The notes under the pieces: model-generated
Told to the model about the DNA's origin: nothing
The model's input: only the letters and a program-made list of their open reading frames with translations
The model's database searches: none
Source of the DNA: Hyphomicrobiaceae bacterium
GTDB taxonomy: Bacteria > Pseudomonadota > Alphaproteobacteria > Rhizobiales > Hyphomicrobiaceae
Direction: 5' to 3'
Length of the DNA: 64,000 bases
NCBI GenBank assembly: GCA_021730785.1
Contig: JAKFWF010000062.1
Span: 1 to 64,000, forward strand
In this document: piece by piece, positions 61,497 to 64,000 of the stretch
Numbering within the stretch: the stretch's first letter is position 1
How the letters are laid out: each line of letters begins with the position of its first letter
Made by a program: the position numbers and the translations under genes

Positions 61497-63179
61497 TCAA
61501 TTCGCGCCCTCCAACAGCCGCCGCGCGATCACTTGGGCTTGGATTTCGGCGGCGCCTTCGAAGATGTTGAGGATGCGCGCGTCGCACAGCACGCGGCTGA
61601 TCGGATATTCCAGGGCGAAGCCGTTGCCGCCGTGGATCTGCAGTGCGTTGTCGGCTGCGGCCCAGGCGACGCGGGCGGCGAGCAACTTGGCCATGCCGGC
61701 TTCGAGATCGCACCTGCGCCCGGCATCCTTCTCGCGGGCGGCGAAGTAGGTGAGCTGGCGCGCGATCATGGTCTCGACCGCCATCATGACGATCTTGTTG
61801 GCGACGCGGGGAAACGCAAAGATCGGCTGGCCGAACTGGACGCGATCGCGGGCATAGCTGAGCGCCAGATCGAGCGCGTTCTGGGCGACACCGACGGCGC
61901 GCGCTGCGGTTTGGATGCGTGCCGCCTCGAACGTCGCCATCAGCTGCTTGAAGCCCTGGCCTTCGACGCCGCCGAGCAGTTGTGATGTCGGCACCTCGAA
62001 GTTGTCGAAGGCGATCTCGTACTCCTTCATGCCGCGATAGCCGAGCACTTCGATCTCGCCGCCGGTCATGCCTTTGGCCGGGAACGGCAGCGCATCCGTG
62101 CCGCGCGGCTTTTCGGCCAGGAACATCGAGAGGCCGCGATAGCCCTTCTCGTCGGGATTGGTGCGGGCGAGCACGGTCATCAGGTCGGCCCGCACGGGAT
62201 GCGTGATCCAGGTCTTCTGGCCGGTGATCAGGTATTTGTCGCCCTGGCGCACGGCGCGCGTCTTCAATGAGGCGAGGTCTGATCCCGTATTGGGTTCGGT
62301 GAACACAGCCGTTGGCAGGATCGAGCCGGCGGCGATCCCCGGCAGATACTTCGCCTTCTGCTCCGGTGTGCCGTGCGCGATGATCAGTTCGCCGGCGATC
62401 TCCGACCGGGTGCCGAGCGAGCCGACGCCGATGTAGCCGCGCGACAGCTCTTCGGAGACGACGCACATGGCTTCTTTGCCGAGGCCCAATCCGCCCCAGT
62501 CTTCCGGCATCGACACGCCAAACACGCCGAGATCGGCGAGCCTGGCGATGATGTCGAGCGGGATGTAGGCGTTGGCGAGGTGCCATTGGTGCGCCTGCGG
62601 TATCACCTCGGCCTGCGAGAAGCGGTGCATCTCGGCGTGCATGGCCGCGTGCGTTTCATCGAGGCCGCTGTCGCCGAACGTGAGCGCGGTCGGATTGGCG
62701 GCGATCAGCCCCGCCAGCCGTGCCTTGGTTGCATCGCTCGAGCCGGCGGCAATCATCGCTGCCGCCGCATCTTCGAACCGGCGGGCTTCGCCAACCGACA
62801 CGCCGAGCGCAGCCAGGCGGATGACCTCGCTCTGATTCATCGGGATGCCGCCGACGATCTGGGCCGCATACTCAGCCACGCCGATGGCAAGGATCAGCCG
62901 TTCGATTTCACCACACCGGTTGTCCGCTTCCAGGCGGTTCGACCAGGCGAACAGCTGGCGCATCGCTTCGACGGTGGTTGCGAGCCAAGCGAAGCCGTGC
63001 CCTGCATGCTGTGCTGCATCGAGGCCGCCTGCCGCCTGCACTTTAACGCCAACGGCTGCTTTGGCGACCAACAACAGCCGATCGGCGGCGGTCAAGACGG
63101 CGCTATAGTCGAGCGCCAACTCCTCGGACTTGCGGCTTGCGATGGCCATGGCTGCACTCTCGTGTTTTGCTTGCTGCAT
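61497..63179 (-). CDS. mcd: (2S)-methylsuccinyl-CoA dehydrogenase
   Basis: A protein of about 560 residues, longer than ordinary acyl-CoA dehydrogenases because of an N-terminal domain: GHGFAWLATTVEAMRQLFAW and EIERLILAIGVAEYAAQIVG followed by GGIPMNQSE, which is diagnostic of Mcd. The core has AVFTEPNTGSDLASLKTRA, FEAARIQTAARAVGVAQ and the flavin/catalytic region LQIHGGNGFALEYPISRVL. Mcd oxidises (2S)-methylsuccinyl-CoA to mesaconyl-CoA in the ethylmalonyl-CoA pathway, used to grow on C1 or C2 compounds. Start at 63179 or 63149. No other pathway gene is near. Confidence 0.9.
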   Translation of the reverse strand: MQQAKHESAAMAIASRKSEELALDYSAVLTAADRLLLVAKAAVGVKVQAAGGLDAAQHAGHGFAWLATTVEAMRQLFAWSNRLEADNRCGEIERLILAIGVAEYAAQIVGGIPMNQSEVIRLAALGVSVGEARRFEDAAAAMIAAGSSDATKARLAGLIAANPTALTFGDSGLDETHAAMHAEMHRFSQAEVIPQAHQWHLANAYIPLDIIARLADLGVFGVSMPEDWGGLGLGKEAMCVVSEELSRGYIGVGSLGTRSEIAGELIIAHGTPEQKAKYLPGIAAGSILPTAVFTEPNTGSDLASLKTRAVRQGDKYLITGQKTWITHPVRADLMTVLARTNPDEKGYRGLSMFLAEKPRGTDALPFPAKGMTGGEIEVLGYRGMKEYEIAFDNFEVPTSQLLGGVEGQGFKQLMATFEAARIQTAARAVGVAQNALDLALSYARDRVQFGQPIFAFPRVANKIVMMAVETMIARQLTYFAAREKDAGRRCDLEAGMAKLLAARVAWAAADNALQIHGGNGFALEYPISRVLCDARILNIFEGAAEIQAQVIARRLLEGAN

Positions 63180-63241
63180 CGCAACATACCCGGTTCGCAA
63201 ACGGCGGCAACCGCATGTCGCTGCGTCCAAATCGACTGCGG

Positions 63242-64000
63242 TCAACGCGTCCGATCAGTCGGCTTGGCGCCGGGTTTGACAATCTCGACCGTCGCTTCTT
63301 CGATCTCGGTGCGATAGGCCGCATACGTTGCCTGATCGATGTCGTCGAGCGGCGGGCTGCGTTTGAGGCGCGCGAGCAGGCCGCGGGTCGCCGCATCGGG
63401 CCGCGGTTGCGCGACCGTCACGACCGGTGCGCGCGACACGATCACAACGTCGGCTTCGTCGACAATCAGTTCCGCAAACTCCTCATCCTCGATGTGAATG
63501 GACGAATGTGCAGGCGGTACCGGTGAGGAACTGGTGAATGCAGCCAACTCGCTCATGTCCGCTGGCACAAGCGTGTCTGTGCGATCACTCTCGGCTGCAA
63601 CCAGGGTCGCCGTTCGGCGCTCCAACGCCGCCAGTCGGTCGAGCAGGGGCATGGGCGGTGGCAAGGCGGTGGCAACGGCCAGTTCGGCCGGAACCCGAAG
63701 CGGCTCGGGATCGGCCACGGGTGGGTCCACGGTTTCGGGTGGTGGTGAGGCAACAGCGGGACTGTCGGGGGCCGGCTCGGCCAGAAAAATCGGGCTTACG
63801 ACGATTGGTTCGACTTTCACCTCTGGGATCTCAGGCTGCACTACTATGGTCGCGTGCTCAACCGGAAAGATCGGCGGATCAAGAGCTTCGAGCGGCGGGG
63901 GGGCGACGAGTGCGGCGAAGTCACCACGCGAAGTGCGCAGCGCATGCACCGTCGATCGGCCGGCCGCAAGCAGCGCCGCCTGCTCGATCCAGCCTTGCTT
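63242..64000 (-). CDS. Proline-rich acidic protein, partial (5' end outside the window)
   Basis: The frame is open from the right edge (KQGWIEQAALLAAGRSTVHA) to a stop at 63242, at least 252 residues. It is rich in Pro, Glu and Val (VEHATIVVQPEIPEVKVEPI, SPPPETVDPPVADPEPLR), then has an acidic stretch (IHIEDEEFAELIVDEADVVI) and a C-terminal part LLARLKRSPPLDDIDQATYA. A GTG at 63949 could be a start, but the upstream frame reads like protein, so the gene probably begins outside. No family recognised; the Pro-rich part may be a spacer in an envelope or scaffold protein. It ends 63 bases before mcd on the same strand. Confidence 0.6.
   Translation of the reverse strand, partial: KQGWIEQAALLAAGRSTVHALRTSRGDFAALVAPPPLEALDPPIFPVEHATIVVQPEIPEVKVEPIVVSPIFLAEPAPDSPAVASPPPETVDPPVADPEPLRVPAELAVATALPPPMPLLDRLAALERRTATLVAAESDRTDTLVPADMSELAAFTSSSPVPPAHSSIHIEDEEFAELIVDEADVVIVSRAPVVTVAQPRPDAATRGLLARLKRSPPLDDIDQATYAAYRTEIEEATVEIVKPGAKPTDRTR

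Overview
The window is a GC-rich, gene-dense piece of an alphaproteobacterial chromosome, most likely Hyphomicrobiales (the old Rhizobiales; a Xanthobacteraceae or Nitrobacteraceae-like lineage would fit). The reasons are a clear cell-cycle regulator CtrA, an IalB protein, an unusually long ribosomal protein S2 with a C-terminal extension, a (2S)-methylsuccinyl-CoA dehydrogenase of the ethylmalonyl-CoA pathway, and many dispersed palindromic repeats. The assignment is inferred from gene content only. There are no rRNA, tRNA, CRISPR, phage or insertion-sequence genes that I can see.

Layout. 1-1.3 kb: a decaying GIY-YIG gene and an AbrB/Doc toxin-antitoxin pair whose toxin is broken. 1.35-8.2 kb: an EEP-family nuclease, an orphan TRAP substrate-binding protein, a periplasmic M48 peptidase, a FemAB/GNAT-like protein, and a methanethiol-oxidase gene coupled to a membrane protein. 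8.3-11.8 kb: the complete dTDP-L-rhamnose set (rfbC-rfbB-rfbD-rfbA), followed by an FkbM methyltransferase. 12.85-19.2 kb: lolD, lolC/E and proS on the minus strand, then aroA (minus) and murA (plus) divergently arranged. 19.2-23.5 kb: rpsB-tsf, ndk, and a RidA-DinB pair. 23.8-25.5 kb: a tandem family of five small secreted proteins plus a remnant of a sixth. 25.7-30 kb: a MaoC hydratase, a TPR protein, a zinc alcohol dehydrogenase and an MFS transporter. 30.1-35.6 kb: a peptide/nickel-type ABC importer. 36.2-36.9 kb: ctrA. 37.3-45.6 kb: assorted metabolic, regulatory and envelope genes, including a coupled nitrilase-GNAT pair. 45.7-52.1 kb: the urea importer urtABCDE with a Uma2 gene inserted between urtD and urtE and a sigma-54 promoter in front of urtA. 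52.9-56.2 kb: a YejA-like binding protein coupled to an acyl-CoA ligase. 56.6-64 kb: ialB, an EamA exporter, a membrane protein with an SDR, mcd, and the 3' part of a proline-rich gene.

How the parts fit together. The main connected units are surface-sugar synthesis (rfb genes, FkbM), lipoprotein sorting (Lol), peptide and urea import, and translation (rpsB-tsf). Urea import is probably under nitrogen control, as shown by the sigma-54 promoter. The least ordinary features are the B-A tandem array of secreted peptides at 23.8-25.5 kb, a palindromic repeat carried in frame inside an ABC ATPase, REP-like elements that supply stop codons to their neighbours, and two neighbouring enolpyruvyl transferases with non-standard residues at the fosfomycin and glyphosate sites.
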